From positions 213,344-277,343 of the forward strand of contig NZ_AUFT01000011.1 of assembly GCF_000426645.1 (NCBI RefSeq): a stretch of DNA of 64,000 nucleotides, in the 5' to 3' direction. The DNA is from Nakamurella lactea DSM 19367. Its GTDB lineage: Bacteria; Actinomycetota; Actinomycetes; Mycobacteriales; Nakamurellaceae. Position numbers and translations under genes: made by a program. The notes under the pieces are model-generated. The model was not told the DNA's origin. It did no database searches and saw nothing but the letters and a program-made list of their open reading frames with translations. Each line of letters begins with the position of its first letter. The stretch's first letter is position 1. Positions 54,023-62,579 of the stretch are shown piece by piece.

Positions 54023-54989
54023 GCATGAACTGTCTGAGAATGAACTGTCTGATCACGGACTGACGGATCACGGACTGACCGATCAGGTGCCGGCCGAGCC
54101 GCTGCCGGGCGGGCAGCCGACCGGCGCGGCAGTGTCCGACCGGGACGACCGAGGACCACGCTGGGCGGCGCTGCGCCGACCGCACGTCTACCTGCCGCTG
54201 GCGTTGGTGCTGCTGGTGTTCCTGGTGGCGGCCTTCCCGCAGTGGTTCGCCGGCTGGTTCGGTCACGGCGATCCGCGAGAGTGCTCGTTGATCGACTCCA
54301 ATGCCACCGGCCGGCCCGGCCATCCGTTCGGCTTCGACGTGCAGGGCTGCGATCTGTACGCGAACGTGGTTTACGGCACCAGGGCATCGGTGTTGATCGC
54401 GGTGCTGGTGGTGGCCAGTTCCACCGTCGTCGCGGTGGTCCTCGGGGCGTTGGCCGGGTACTTCCGCGGCCCAACGGATTCGGTCATCAGTCGCGTGATG
54501 GACGTGTTCTTCGGCTTTCCGGCGCTGGTCGGGATGATCATCCTGCTGAACACCATCCCCACCCGCAGCGTCTGGACGGTGGCCGGCGTGTTGGCACTGT
54601 TCGCCTGGCCGGCGATGACCAGGGTCTTCCGGGCATCGGTGTTGGAGACCGCGAATCTGGACTATGTCGTGGCCGCAAGGGAAATGGGCGCCGGGCACCT
54701 GCGGATCATCGCCAGCCACGTGGTGCCGAACTCGATCGGACCGCTGGCTTCGATCCTCAGCCTGAGCATCGGTGGCATCATCACCGCGGAGGCCGGGCTC
54801 ACCTTCCTCGGGGTGGGGCTGCGGTCGCCGGCCATCTCCTGGGGCGTGCAACTCAATACCGCCCAGCGCTACTTCACCACCGACTTCCACCTGTTGTTGT
54901 TCCCGTCGTTGTTCCTGTCCGTCACCGTGCTGGCCTTCGTCCTGCTCGGCGACGGCCTGCGGGACGTCCTCGACCCGAAAGCGAAGTGA
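54015..54989 (+). CDS. dppC: Peptide ABC transporter permease (DppC type)
   Basis: The 324-residue product has an unusual hydrophilic N-terminus of about 50 residues. The first part (SEHELSENELSDHGLTDHGL) is encoded by the 15-bp repeat at 54016-54090. Then come six helices and the EAA loop YVVAAREMGAGHLRIIASHVVPN near residue 218. The TTG at 54015 overlaps the dppB stop. A start downstream of the repeat (GTG near 54132) cannot be excluded, because the repeat is not part of the conserved domain. Confidence 0.88.
   Translation: MSEHELSENELSDHGLTDHGLTDQVPAEPLPGGQPTGAAVSDRDDRGPRWAALRRPHVYLPLALVLLVFLVAAFPQWFAGWFGHGDPRECSLIDSNATGRPGHPFGFDVQGCDLYANVVYGTRASVLIAVLVVASSTVVAVVLGALAGYFRGPTDSVISRVMDVFFGFPALVGMIILLNTIPTRSVWTVAGVLALFAWPAMTRVFRASVLETANLDYVVAAREMGAGHLRIIASHVVPNSIGPLASILSLSIGGIITAEAGLTFLGVGLRSPAISWGVQLNTAQRYFTTDFHLLLFPSLFLSVTVLAFVLLGDGLRDVLDPKAK
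54016..54090 (+). repeat. Five-copy 15-bp in-frame repeat at the dppC N-terminus
   Basis: Units TGTCTGAGCATGAAC, TGTCTGAGAATGAAC, TGTCTGATCACGGAC, TGACGGATCACGGAC and TGACCGATCAGGTGC follow one another. They encode a pentapeptide series in the DppC N-terminus and straddle the dppB stop codon. The last two carry the CTGACGG/CTGACCG core seen in other arrays. Confidence 0.85.
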
Positions 54990-54995
54990 GACGCG

Positions 54996-56075
54996 GTGAC
55001 CGACGCGCTGCTGTCCGTGCGGGACCTGCGGGTGCAGTTCCGGACCCGGCGCGGACCGGTGACCGCGCTGGACGGCGTCGACTACGACGTGTACGCCGGG
55101 CGCACCCTTGCGGTGGTCGGCGAATCCGGATCCGGGAAGTCGGTCACCGCCAGGGCCATCATGGGTTTGTTGCCACGGCGGACGTCGACGGTGACCGGCG
55201 GCCGGATCATGCTGGGCGGCCGCGACCTGCTGTCGATGTCGAAGAGTGCACGGCAAGCGGTCAGGGGTGAGCGGATCGCGATGGTGTTCCAGGACGCGCT
55301 CTCTGCCTTGAATCCCGTGCTACCGGTGGGGTTCCAAATCAGCGAAGGCGCCCGCAAGCGCCGTCACCTGGATCGGCGGGCTGCCCGTCAGCTGGCCGTC
55401 GACCTGATGGATCAGGTCGGCATTCCGGCCGCCAAGGCCCGGGTCGGCGCGTTCCCGCACGAGTTCTCCGGCGGGATGCGACAACGGGTGCTGATCGCGA
55501 TGGCCCTGGCGCAGGACCCGGAGATACTGATCGCCGACGAACCGACCACCGCGTTGGACGTCACCATTCAGGCGCAGATCCTGCGACTGCTGACCGATCT
55601 CCAGGCACAACGCCAGATGGGACTGGTGCTGATCACCCACGACATGGGGGTGGTGGCGAACACCGCCGACGAGATCGCGGTGATGTACTGCGGCCGGATC
55701 GTGGAGCAGGGCTCGTGCGGGGCGATCTTCGAAAGTCCGGCACACCCGTACACCCAGGCCCTGCTCGATTCCATCCCACGTCCCGAACTTCGTGGCACCC
55801 TGCTGCCGGCAATTCCGGGGTCGCCGCCGGATCCGGCGCATCGACCGTCCGGTTGTTCGTTCCGGACCAGATGTCCGCGCGCCTTCGCTGCGTGTGTCGA
55901 TGAACCGCCGGTGGTCCGCTGGCTGGAAGATCCCCGCGTCGGTCAGCCACCGCCGGCGGCTGAGCCGGTTCCGGCTGCCGGGCAGCGCCTTTCGGCCTGC
56001 CACCTCTGCGTCCGGGCCGAACCGAACGGGGCCGGCACCGCGGGTGGCGGCGCCATCGGAGGGGGTGCCCGATGA
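54996..56075 (+). CDS. dppD: Peptide ABC transporter ATP-binding protein (DppD type)
   Basis: The 359-residue product has Walker [12 protein letters not shown] near residue 42, the signature [15 protein letters not shown] near 155, Walker [13 protein letters not shown] near 177, and the H-loop TH. The oligopeptide C-terminal domain has [14 protein letters not shown], whose Cys may hold a cluster or zinc. It pairs with DppF to power import. It overlaps dppF by ATGA. Confidence 0.95.
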   Translation: MTDALLSVRDLRVQFRTRRGPVTALDGVDYDVYAGRTLAVVGESGSGKSVTARAIMGLLPRRTSTVTGGRIMLGGRDLLSMSKSARQAVRGERIAMVFQDALSALNPVLPVGFQISEGARKRRHLDRRAARQLAVDLMDQVGIPAAKARVGAFPHEFSGGMRQRVLIAMALAQDPEILIADEPTTALDVTIQAQILRLLTDLQAQRQMGLVLITHDMGVVANTADEIAVMYCGRIVEQGSCGAIFESPAHPYTQALLDSIPRPELRGTLLPAIPGSPPDPAHRPSGCSFRTRCPRAFAACVDEPPVVRWLEDPRVGQPPPAAEPVPAAGQRLSACHLCVRAEPNGAGTAGGGAIGGGAR

Positions 56076-57139
56076 GCGAGCGGAATGCCGCGCCAGCCGG
56101 GGCGGACGTGGCCGGCCAGAAAACCGCTTCGGACGTGGTGCTCTCGGTCGACAACGTGGTCAAGACCTACGCCGGCCGGTCGGGGCTGATGACCGCCGCC
56201 CGGCCACCGCTGACGGCCGTCGACGGTGTGTCCCTGACCCTGCGCAGGGGCAGCACCCTCGGGCTGGTCGGCGAGTCTGGCTGTGGAAAGTCGACGCTGG
56301 CCAAGTTGCTGGTCGCCATCGAAAGGCCCACCTCCGGTCAGATCAGGGTGCTGGGCAGGGATCTCGGCTCGCTGGACCGTCGGGACCTGCACCGGGCCAG
56401 GCGGGACATCCAGCTGGTGTTCCAGGATCCGTACACCTCGCTGGACCCACGGCTGTCGGTCGCCGACCTGGTCGCCGAGCCGCTGCGGATCCACCCGGAG
56501 GTGGTGCCACGATCCCGGCGCCGGCAGCGGGTCCGTGAACTGCTGGAAATGGTCGGTCTGACCAGCGCGCACGCCATCCGATTGCCGCACCAGCTCTCCG
56601 GCGGCCAGCGGCAGCGGGTCGGCATCGCCAGGGCGTTGGCGCTGGAGCCGAAGATCCTGGTGTTGGACGAACCGGTCTCGGCGCTCGACTCTTCGGTGCA
56701 GGCCCAGATCGTGAACCTGTTGATGCGCCTGCAGTCCGAGTTGGGGCTCTCCTACGTCTTCATCGCGCACGACCTCGGCGTGGTCGCGCACCTGGCCGAC
56801 GAGATCGCGGTGATGTATCTGGGCCGCATCATGGAACAGGGGTCCCACTCCGACGTCTTCGGTCGGGCCCGTCATCCGTTCACCACGGCGTTGCTGTCCG
56901 CGATGCCGGAGCCGGATCCGAAGCGCCGCGCCGAGTATGCGACTCGGCTGCTCTCCGGGGATACCACCAGTCCGTTCCAGCTGCCCAGCGGCTGCCGGTT
57001 CCGGGGACGGTGCTGGCGGGCGACCGAGGTCTGCGCCGGTACCGAGCCGACCCTGGAGCTGCTCCCCGGCACCGCTGCTGGTCCGGAATCCCCGGTCCCG
57101 CATCTGGCGGCCTGCTACCACCCCGACGAAGAGAGCTGA
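56072..57139 (+). CDS. dppF: Peptide ABC transporter ATP-binding protein (DppF type)
   Basis: The 355-residue product has Walker A GESGCGKSTLAKLL near residue 67, Q-loop VFQDPYTSLDP, signature LSGGQRQRVGIARAL near 173, Walker B ILVLDEPVSALD, and the C-terminal CRFRGRCWRATEVC. It is the second ATPase of the dipeptide importer and is cotranslated with dppD. Its stop is 7 bp before pepN. Confidence 0.95.
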   Translation: MSERNAAPAGADVAGQKTASDVVLSVDNVVKTYAGRSGLMTAARPPLTAVDGVSLTLRRGSTLGLVGESGCGKSTLAKLLVAIERPTSGQIRVLGRDLGSLDRRDLHRARRDIQLVFQDPYTSLDPRLSVADLVAEPLRIHPEVVPRSRRRQRVRELLEMVGLTSAHAIRLPHQLSGGQRQRVGIARALALEPKILVLDEPVSALDSSVQAQIVNLLMRLQSELGLSYVFIAHDLGVVAHLADEIAVMYLGRIMEQGSHSDVFGRARHPFTTALLSAMPEPDPKRRAEYATRLLSGDTTSPFQLPSGCRFRGRCWRATEVCAGTEPTLELLPGTAAGPESPVPHLAACYHPDEES

Positions 57140-57146
57140 GCCGACA

Positions 57147-59888
57147 ATGGCAGACCGAACCGCCGACCCGGGGATTTCGCCGGGCGGTACGGCTGCGCCG
57201 ACGCCGGCGGCCGGGACGGCCGGGCAACGGGCGGCAGCGCTGTTCTCGGCCTCCGGACTCACCCAGGCCGAGGCAGCCGACCGGGGAGCGCGAATCGGCC
57301 GCACCACTGCTCGGGTCTGCATAGATCTCGGTCGATTCGCCGCCGACGGGACCTTCACCAGCACCACCACCGTCGACTTCGACTGTGCCGGCACCGGCCC
57401 GATCTGGTTGGACCTGATCGCCGAGCGGGTGATCAGCCTGCGACACAACGACATCGACCTCGACCCACGAGAGCTGGCCGGTGCCGAGCGGCTCGTCATT
57501 CCGACGCCCCAGGCGTCGAACACGGTAACCGTCACCGCCGAGCACCAGGCCGGCGCGCAGGCGGCCGGGCTGTCCCGGTCGGTCGATCGATCCGACGGAA
57601 CCGTGTATGCCTGGACCCAGTTCCAGCCGTTCGATGCCCGCCGGATGTTGCCGTGCTTCGATCAGCCGGATTTGCGGGCCGAATTCACCGTCGAGGTGAT
57701 CGCGCCCGCCGAGTGGACCTGTGTATCGAACATGCGCAGTGACGGCACCGGCAGCCGCGCCGACGCCGCGGCCGGCGGGCCACCGGACGGACTGCGCCGC
57801 TGGGTGTTCGCGCCGACCCCCCCGATCCCGGTGTACCTGCTGGCCCTGTGCGCCGGGCCGTTCGCGGTGATCACCGGTGAGCACCAGGGGATGCCGCTCG
57901 GGCTCTACGCCAGGGCCGGGCTGGCCGACGAGCTGGCCAGCTCGTCGCCCGAACTCCTGGCGCTGACGGCACACGGGATGGACACCTTCGGCGAGGCGTT
58001 CGCGCTGCCGTGCCCCGGCGACTCCTACGATCACGTCTTCCTGCCGGACCAGCCCGGCGCGATGGAGAACCTCGGATGCATCACCTGGAACGACGCCGCA
58101 CTTTTCCGGACCGAACCGACACCGGAGCAGCGGGCCAGGCGCGGCATGGTCCTGCTGCACGAACTGAGCCATCAGTGGTTCGGCAACCTGGTCAGTCCCC
58201 GCTGGTGGGACGATCTGTGGCTGAGCGAGTCGTTCGCGGACTGGGCGGGGCATTGGGCCCTACGGAGTTACCCGGAACTCGCCGACCACGGCGGCAACGG
58301 TGCCGTCGACTTCAAGGCGGTGGCGATCCGGGGCGATCAGGCGCCGAGCACACACCCGATCAGTCGGCGGGTGCCGGACATGGCGGCGGTGGAGGCGAGC
58401 TTCGATGCGATCACCTACGCCAAGGGCGCTTTCGTCCTGAACCAGCTGATCGAGCGGATCGGCGAACCAGATTTCCTCGCCGGGCTCCGGCGGTATTTCG
58501 CCCGTTTCGGCTGGGCGGCCACCACGGTCGACGGCCTGTTGGACGAGTTGGACCGGGTGACCGATCTCGACGTCCGGCGCTGGGCGGCCGAGTGGCTGCG
58601 CACCGCGGGGGTGAACACCCTGCGTCTGGAAGTGGACAGCCGTCTGGAGACCGACGGCGGTGCGGCCGGCCGGACCGGTCCGACGGTCCGGCTGTTGCAG
58701 GAGGCGCCGGCGGCCTGGCCGCTGTTGCGGACCCATCGGCTCGAGCTCGAGGCCTATCGGCTGGTGGACGGTTCCTTGGTCCGCGACCGAACGGTGTCGG
58801 TCACGGTCAGCGGTCCGGCCGCCGAGATCGGCGAGCTGACCGGCGCGGCGGACGCCGAGCTGCTGCTGGTTGACAGCGCCGATGGCGCGTATGCGATCGG
58901 TCGGTTGGATCCGCGGTCGATGCGGACGCTGCTGGCCTACGGACAGACGTTGGTGTCGGCCGGTGCCCGCACCAGCATGCGCCGATTGCTCGCCGAGGCG
59001 GTGACGGCCGGCGAACTTCCCGCCGCGGAGGCGGTGCACACGTTGTCCGCGAGCCTACGGACGGAACGGGACGACAGCGCGTTCGTCGCCCTGACCGACG
59101 CCGCGGTGCAGCTGGCACACCGGTTCAGCGCGCCCCGCGATCGGGGTCCGGTCGGTGAATTGATCGCCGAGGCCTGCCTCTCGGTGGCCCAGACCTCAGC
59201 ACCCGGCACCGCCCGGCAGCAACGGGCCTGGCTCGTTGCCTCCGATACCGCCTGGGCCGACCGCAGTGTCGGACAATTGCGGCGCGCGTTGGAGGTCGGT
59301 GACCGTCGTCCCGGTCCGTCGGGTGTCCGCGCATCGGGCGCCGGATCGCCGCGGAACGGGTTCCTTCCGCAGACCTTGCGCTGGCGGCTCGTCCGCCGGC
59401 TGGTGGCGTTGGGTGACGATCCATCGCTGATCGACCTCGAACTCACCGTGGACACCGACCCGGACTCCTGGTTGTCGGCCGAGATCGCCGCCGCCGCAGA
59501 AGGTTCGCTCGCCGCGAAGCGGTTGGCGCTGGATCGGTTGCTCGATCCGGCGCATCTGCCGGCCGGCGCGTTGGCACCGTTCGCCGAGGGGCTGTGGCAA
59601 CCACATCAGGATGCCGTCCTGGTCGACATCGCCGCGTCATTCCTGGATCGGTTGCCGGGGGCGGTGTCGGCCGGTGGAACGGCGCGGGCAGCCCGGCTCG
59701 CCCGGTGGGCGTTCCCGACGTCGGGGCTGACGGCGGCAACCGTGCGGCAGGCCAAGGACCTCGCCGACCGTGTTGACCTGCCGGAGGTGGTGCGGCTGGC
59801 GCTGGCGGACCAGGCGTTCGAGGCCGAACGTGCGCTTCGGGTGTCCGCCGGTCGCGACGATCGGGCAGCGCGCCGGGGTCAGGCCTGA
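57147..59888 (+). CDS. pepN: Aminopeptidase N (M1 family)
   Basis: The 913-residue product has an N-terminal beta domain, the GAMEN motif (PGAMENLGCITW) near residue 308, the zinc site HELSHQWFGN near 341 and the third ligand Glu in LSESFADWAGHW near 364. The C-terminal ERAP1-like helical domain is complete, so the length is normal. It removes N-terminal residues from peptides in the cytosol. Being 7 bp after dppF, it is likely cotranscribed with the transporter and digests imported peptides. Its end overlaps the convergent paiB by 10 bp. Confidence 0.95.
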   Translation: MADRTADPGISPGGTAAPTPAAGTAGQRAAALFSASGLTQAEAADRGARIGRTTARVCIDLGRFAADGTFTSTTTVDFDCAGTGPIWLDLIAERVISLRHNDIDLDPRELAGAERLVIPTPQASNTVTVTAEHQAGAQAAGLSRSVDRSDGTVYAWTQFQPFDARRMLPCFDQPDLRAEFTVEVIAPAEWTCVSNMRSDGTGSRADAAAGGPPDGLRRWVFAPTPPIPVYLLALCAGPFAVITGEHQGMPLGLYARAGLADELASSSPELLALTAHGMDTFGEAFALPCPGDSYDHVFLPDQPGAMENLGCITWNDAALFRTEPTPEQRARRGMVLLHELSHQWFGNLVSPRWWDDLWLSESFADWAGHWALRSYPELADHGGNGAVDFKAVAIRGDQAPSTHPISRRVPDMAAVEASFDAITYAKGAFVLNQLIERIGEPDFLAGLRRYFARFGWAATTVDGLLDELDRVTDLDVRRWAAEWLRTAGVNTLRLEVDSRLETDGGAAGRTGPTVRLLQEAPAAWPLLRTHRLELEAYRLVDGSLVRDRTVSVTVSGPAAEIGELTGAADAELLLVDSADGAYAIGRLDPRSMRTLLAYGQTLVSAGARTSMRRLLAEAVTAGELPAAEAVHTLSASLRTERDDSAFVALTDAAVQLAHRFSAPRDRGPVGELIAEACLSVAQTSAPGTARQQRAWLVASDTAWADRSVGQLRRALEVGDRRPGPSGVRASGAGSPRNGFLPQTLRWRLVRRLVALGDDPSLIDLELTVDTDPDSWLSAEIAAAAEGSLAAKRLALDRLLDPAHLPAGALAPFAEGLWQPHQDAVLVDIAASFLDRLPGAVSAGGTARAARLARWAFPTSGLTAATVRQAKDLADRVDLPEVVRLALADQAFEAERALRVSAGRDDRAARRGQA

Positions 59889-60502
59889 TCCCGGGCCGTC
59901 CGCATCTGCCGGGCGAGCGGTTGGTTGCCGTGCACCTGATCGGTCTGCAGGGCGGCGATCACCCGGTCGACGATCTCCGGCGGCTTGTCCTGACTCATCT
60001 TGGACTTGCCGACGATGCGATCCGGTACCAGCCGAAAACCCGTTGTGTACGGAGCGATCCGGTCGGCGTACTCCTGGACGCCGGACAGCTTCCAGCCCGA
60101 CCCGCGCTCGGCTTCCATCCGCTCGCAGGTGGCGTCCAGGATGCGGAAGGTCTCGGTCGCATCCAGCACCTCGGGGACCCCGTGCAGGTGCGCGACAGCG
60201 AAGTTCCAGGTCGGCACGAAGGGTCCGTCCTGGTACCAGGTGGGGGAGATGTACCCGTGCGGTCCCTGCACCACCAGGACGACCCGGCGGTCGCCGAGCT
60301 GATGGATCCGGGCGTCTTCGGCGGCCAGATGCCCGAGGACGACGGGTTCGGCGGTGTCCGGATCCTGCAGGATCGGCAGATGTGAGACGACCAGGTCACC
60401 GCCGTCGTCCGGCGACGAGCTGATCAGTTCGGCCCACGGGTGGTCGGCGATCAACTGTCGGACGTCGGCGTGCTCAAGGGCGAACATCGGTTGCTCCAGC
60501 AT
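59879..60502 (-). CDS. paiB: FMN-binding PaiB-family protein
   Basis: The 207-residue product has the PaiB/FMN-split-barrel features: AELISSSPDDGGDLVVSHLPIL, LGHLAAEDARIHQL, VVQGPHGYISPTWY and PTWNFAVAHLHGVPEVL. Bacillus PaiB is linked to control of sporulation and degradative enzymes; here it may be an FMN- or heme-related redox or regulatory protein. The ATG at 60502 has TAGGCT 6 nt upstream. Function in actinobacteria is unproven. Confidence 0.85.
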   Translation of the reverse strand: MLEQPMFALEHADVRQLIADHPWAELISSSPDDGGDLVVSHLPILQDPDTAEPVVLGHLAAEDARIHQLGDRRVVLVVQGPHGYISPTWYQDGPFVPTWNFAVAHLHGVPEVLDATETFRILDATCERMEAERGSGWKLSGVQEYADRIAPYTTGFRLVPDRIVGKSKMSQDKPPEIVDRVIAALQTDQVHGNQPLARQMRTARDQA

Positions 60503-60508
60503 GGGATC

Positions 60509-60514
60509 AGCCTA
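60509..60514 (-). promoter_or_regulatory. -10 hexamer, leaderless start of paiB
   Basis: TAGGCT on the minus strand, 6 nt before the ATG at 60502; the same hexamer as in front of metF. Confidence 0.45.
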
Positions 60515-60720
60515 GGGATCCGGACCGCCTGCGTCCTGGTGGATGCCGGCAAGAACCGCACCGCCGGTTTGGTGAGCGGCACAGCCCCCCGCCTGTTCGC
60601 GGGTTCTTTGGTGGTTATCGGACCGCTTTTCGACTCGATAAACGCGTTTGGGCACGCGAGGCGCGGGGTCCGCGGTTCATTGCGCGGTGATGGCGTGCTT
60701 GCGTGCGCCATTCGGCCTGC

Positions 60721-60742
60721 AGGTGAGTAAAGGCTCACCTTA
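60721..60742 (+). promoter_or_regulatory. Candidate iron box / inverted repeat 1
   Basis: AGGTGAGTAAAGGCTCACCT (60721-60740) is a perfect 7-bp inverted repeat with a 6-bp spacer. The overlapping 19-mer at 60724-60742 shares 14 of 19 positions with the DmdR iron box TTAGGTTAGGCTCACCTAA. The half-site GGCTCACCT matches fully; the spacing of the inverted repeat is not that of a classical DtxR box. Confidence 0.5.
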
Positions 60743-60797
60743 TGAATTGCGATCGATAGGTTCGTGGAATCGACTGCCCAGCACCAGGAACGGTCAC

Positions 60798-60816
60798 CGA
60801 GCATTGCCTAACCTAT
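60798..60816 (-). promoter_or_regulatory. Candidate DtxR/IdeR iron box 2
   Basis: On the minus strand ATAGGTTAGGCAATGCTCG matches 13 of 19 positions of TTAGGTTAGGCTAACCTAA, including an unbroken TAGGTTAGGC. It overlaps a TATTCT hexamer (60814-60819), a possible -10, where binding would block transcription. Confidence 0.55.
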
Positions 60817-60831
60817 TCTCATTTCCGCTGG

Positions 60832-60850
60832 TCAGGGTAGCCTTCATTGG
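60832..60850 (+). promoter_or_regulatory. Weak candidate iron box 3
   Basis: TCAGGGTAGCCTTCATTGG matches 11 of 19 positions of the DtxR consensus, with AGGnTAGCCT intact. Weak by itself; noted because it is the third site within 130 bp. Confidence 0.3.
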
Positions 60851-60874
60851 CTGGAGAACCGGTCGGGGACGTGT

Positions 60875-60880
60875 CAGACT
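60875..60880 (+). promoter_or_regulatory. -10-like hexamer of VIT-type gene
   Basis: CAGACT, 6 nt before the ATG at 60887. TATTCT at 60814 is an alternative giving a 60-70 nt leader. Confidence 0.3.
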
Positions 60881-60886
60881 TGGGCC

Positions 60887-61624
60887 ATGGCGATCACTGA
60901 ATCTCGTGCAGATTCTCCGACCGGTGCCGAACGGCCGATCAGCGACGATTCTTTTTCCGGATCAATCTCCGGGCGACTCAATTGGTTGCGTGCCGGAGTT
61001 CTCGGTGCGAACGACGGAATTGTCTCGACCGCGGCCATCGTGCTCGGCGTCGCCGGTGCGACGACCGATCGGTGGCCGATCCTGCTGGCTGGGATCATTG
61101 CCCTGCTGGCCGGTGCGATGTCGATGGCGGTGGGCGAATACGTGTCGGTCTCGACGCAACGCGATACCGAGCGGGCCCTGATCGCCAAGGAACGCCGGAA
61201 GCTCGCCGAGGATCCGGCGAAGGAACTCGACGAACTCTCCCGGATCTATGCGGCCAAGGGAATCGATGCAGAACTGGCCAGGCAGATCGCCCGCCAGCTC
61301 ACCGATCACGACGCGCTCGGCGCCCATGCGGAAGCCAAGTTGGGGATCGACCCGGACGAGTTGACCGAGCCCTGGCACGCTGCCTTCGCGTCGTTCGCAT
61401 CGTTCGTCATCGGTGCGGCCATCCCGCTGGTCGGTGTCGTGGTCACCACCAACCCGTGGGTGACGGTGGTGGCGGTGGCCGTCGCCCTTGGCATCACGGG
61501 GGCGCTCAGTGCCAGGTTGGGACGGGCGCCGGTCGGGCACGCGATCCTGCGCAACGTCGGCGGCGGGGTGCTCGCGATGGCCATCACCTACCTGCTGGGT
61601 GGCCTTGTCGGTGGTGTGATCTGA
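60887..61624 (+). CDS. VIT1/CCC1-family iron/manganese transporter
   Basis: The 245-residue product has five membrane helices: LRAGVLGANDGIVSTAAIVLG (helix 1 with the Asn-Asp metal pair), GAMSMAVGEYVSVSTQRDTE (helix 2 and the Glu-rich start), a cytosolic metal-binding helical domain (about 90-155) rich in Glu and Asp, then three C-terminal helices. Relatives export or store Fe2+ and Mn2+. The iron-box-like sites upstream suggest iron-dependent control by an IdeR/DtxR regulator, a sensible fit for an iron-handling transporter. The last codons and stop form part of the downstream tandem repeat. Confidence 0.9.
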   Translation: MAITESRADSPTGAERPISDDSFSGSISGRLNWLRAGVLGANDGIVSTAAIVLGVAGATTDRWPILLAGIIALLAGAMSMAVGEYVSVSTQRDTERALIAKERRKLAEDPAKELDELSRIYAAKGIDAELARQIARQLTDHDALGAHAEAKLGIDPDELTEPWHAAFASFASFVIGAAIPLVGVVVTTNPWVTVVAVAVALGITGALSARLGRAPVGHAILRNVGGGVLAMAITYLLGGLVGGVI

Positions 61625-61685
61625 CGACCGACTGTGATCTGACGACTGAGTGTGTCTGACGATCGAGTGTGATCTGACGGTCGAG
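61615..61685 (+). repeat. Four-copy 18-bp repeat at the end of the VIT-type gene
   Basis: Units TGTGATCTGACGACCGAC, TGTGATCTGACGACTGAG, TGTGTCTGACGATCGAG and TGTGATCTGACGGTCGAG begin inside the gene's last codons. Each contains the TGA that ends the gene in the first unit. No hairpin is obvious. Confidence 0.85.
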
Positions 61686-61757
61686 CGGCGAATCTGACGC
61701 CCCGCCGATCCGATCGATGGCCCGATCAGAGGCGCCGGTCCGGTTTCCGCTACTCGA

Positions 61758-62516
61758 TCAGCGCGCATCCGGCGGCCGGAACGCCGCGAACGGATCCGTC
61801 ACCCGCAGGTCCGTGACGGCGAATTTGTACAGCGCCGCCGGTCGGCCGCCGGCCGGCCCGGGGGATGCGGTGGTGCCGGTCGGCGCCAGCATGCCCCGTC
61901 GACTCAGAATGCGCTGCAGGTTGGTCGGATCCACGTCGTGCCCGAGCGCGGTCGCGTAGATCCGGCGCAAGGTCGCGATAGTGAACGCCGCGGGCGCCAG
62001 GGCGAACCCGATGTTGGTGTAGCTGAGCTTGCCGCGCAGCCGCAGGTGCGCCCTGGCCGCGATGTCGCTGTGGTCGAAGGCCATGGGCGGCAAGGTATCC
62101 ACCGGATGCCAGGCGGTGTCGTCCGGGATCGCCGGGTCGGCGTCCAGCGGGACCAGCCCGAGGAACCCGGTGGCAATGGTCCGCACCCCGGGGACCCGGT
62201 GCGGCGCCGAGAAGACCCCGGTCTGTTCGAGGTGGGCAACCTGGGTGAGGTCGACCTTCTCGGCCAGCTGGCGCCGGGCCGAGGAGTCCACGTCCTCATC
62301 GGGCAGCAGCAGCCCACCCGGTAGCGCCCAGCGGCCGGCATCGGGATCCTTCGCCCGTCGCCAGAGCAGAATCTGGAGCCCCTGATCGGTTGCCCGCTTC
62401 TCGCCCGGGTTGCCGTCAGCCGGGCCAGCAGTTCGCGCACCGAGTGTGACCGGGCGAACACCGAATACGGCGACCAGAACCTCGGCGGCCTGCGCGGTCC
62501 TGCTATCATTTGGCAT
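61758..62516 (-). CDS. nrtR: NrtR/NdnR-type Nudix-related regulator of NAD synthesis
   Basis: The 252-residue product has a Nudix domain (about 10-150) and a C-terminal winged-helix domain (about 160-225: [37 protein letters not shown]). The Nudix box is degenerate: after GLLLPDE the catalytic block reads RQLAEKVDL rather than REUxEExGU, so hydrolase activity is probably lost and ligand sensing kept. That is the pattern of NrtR/NdnR, which repress nad genes and respond to ADP-ribose or NAD-related ligands. It is divergent from nadA with a shared palindrome. It corresponds to Rv1593c in order. Confidence 0.9.
   Translation of the reverse strand: MPNDSRTAQAAEVLVAVFGVRPVTLGARTAGPADGNPGEKRATDQGLQILLWRRAKDPDAGRWALPGGLLLPDEDVDSSARRQLAEKVDLTQVAHLEQTGVFSAPHRVPGVRTIATGFLGLVPLDADPAIPDDTAWHPVDTLPPMAFDHSDIAARAHLRLRGKLSYTNIGFALAPAAFTIATLRRIYATALGHDVDPTNLQRILSRRGMLAPTGTTASPGPAGGRPAALYKFAVTDLRVTDPFAAFRPPDAR
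62501..62509 (+). promoter_or_regulatory. Extended -10 of nadA-nadB
   Basis: TGCTATCAT is an extended -10 (TGn plus TATCAT). It places the transcription start near 62516, directly before the palindromic operator. It lies inside the first codons of nrtR. Confidence 0.5.
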
Positions 62517-62539
62517 GTTTTCGATCGTAGGTCGAAAAC
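62517..62539. promoter_or_regulatory. Palindromic operator between nrtR and nadA
   Basis: GTTTTCGA, 7 bp, TCGAAAAC is a perfect 8-bp inverted repeat immediately next to the nrtR start codon. It covers the nrtR -10 (TACGAT, 62524-62529, minus strand) and the expected nadA transcription start. Binding here would repress both directions. Confidence 0.75.
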
Positions 62540-62579
62540 CTCCGGAGCTCAACTCCGGTGGGCGATCGAGCAGGAGGCA

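Larger units (their letters stand above)
60503..60886. other. AT-richer divergent control region, paiB to VIT-type gene
   Basis: This 384-bp gap has no gene. Its base composition is visibly lower in GC than the rest of the window, with runs such as GGTTATCGGACCGCTTTTCG and ATTCTCATTTCC. The half near the VIT gene holds the iron-box-like sites listed separately; the half near paiB holds its -10. Confidence 0.6.
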
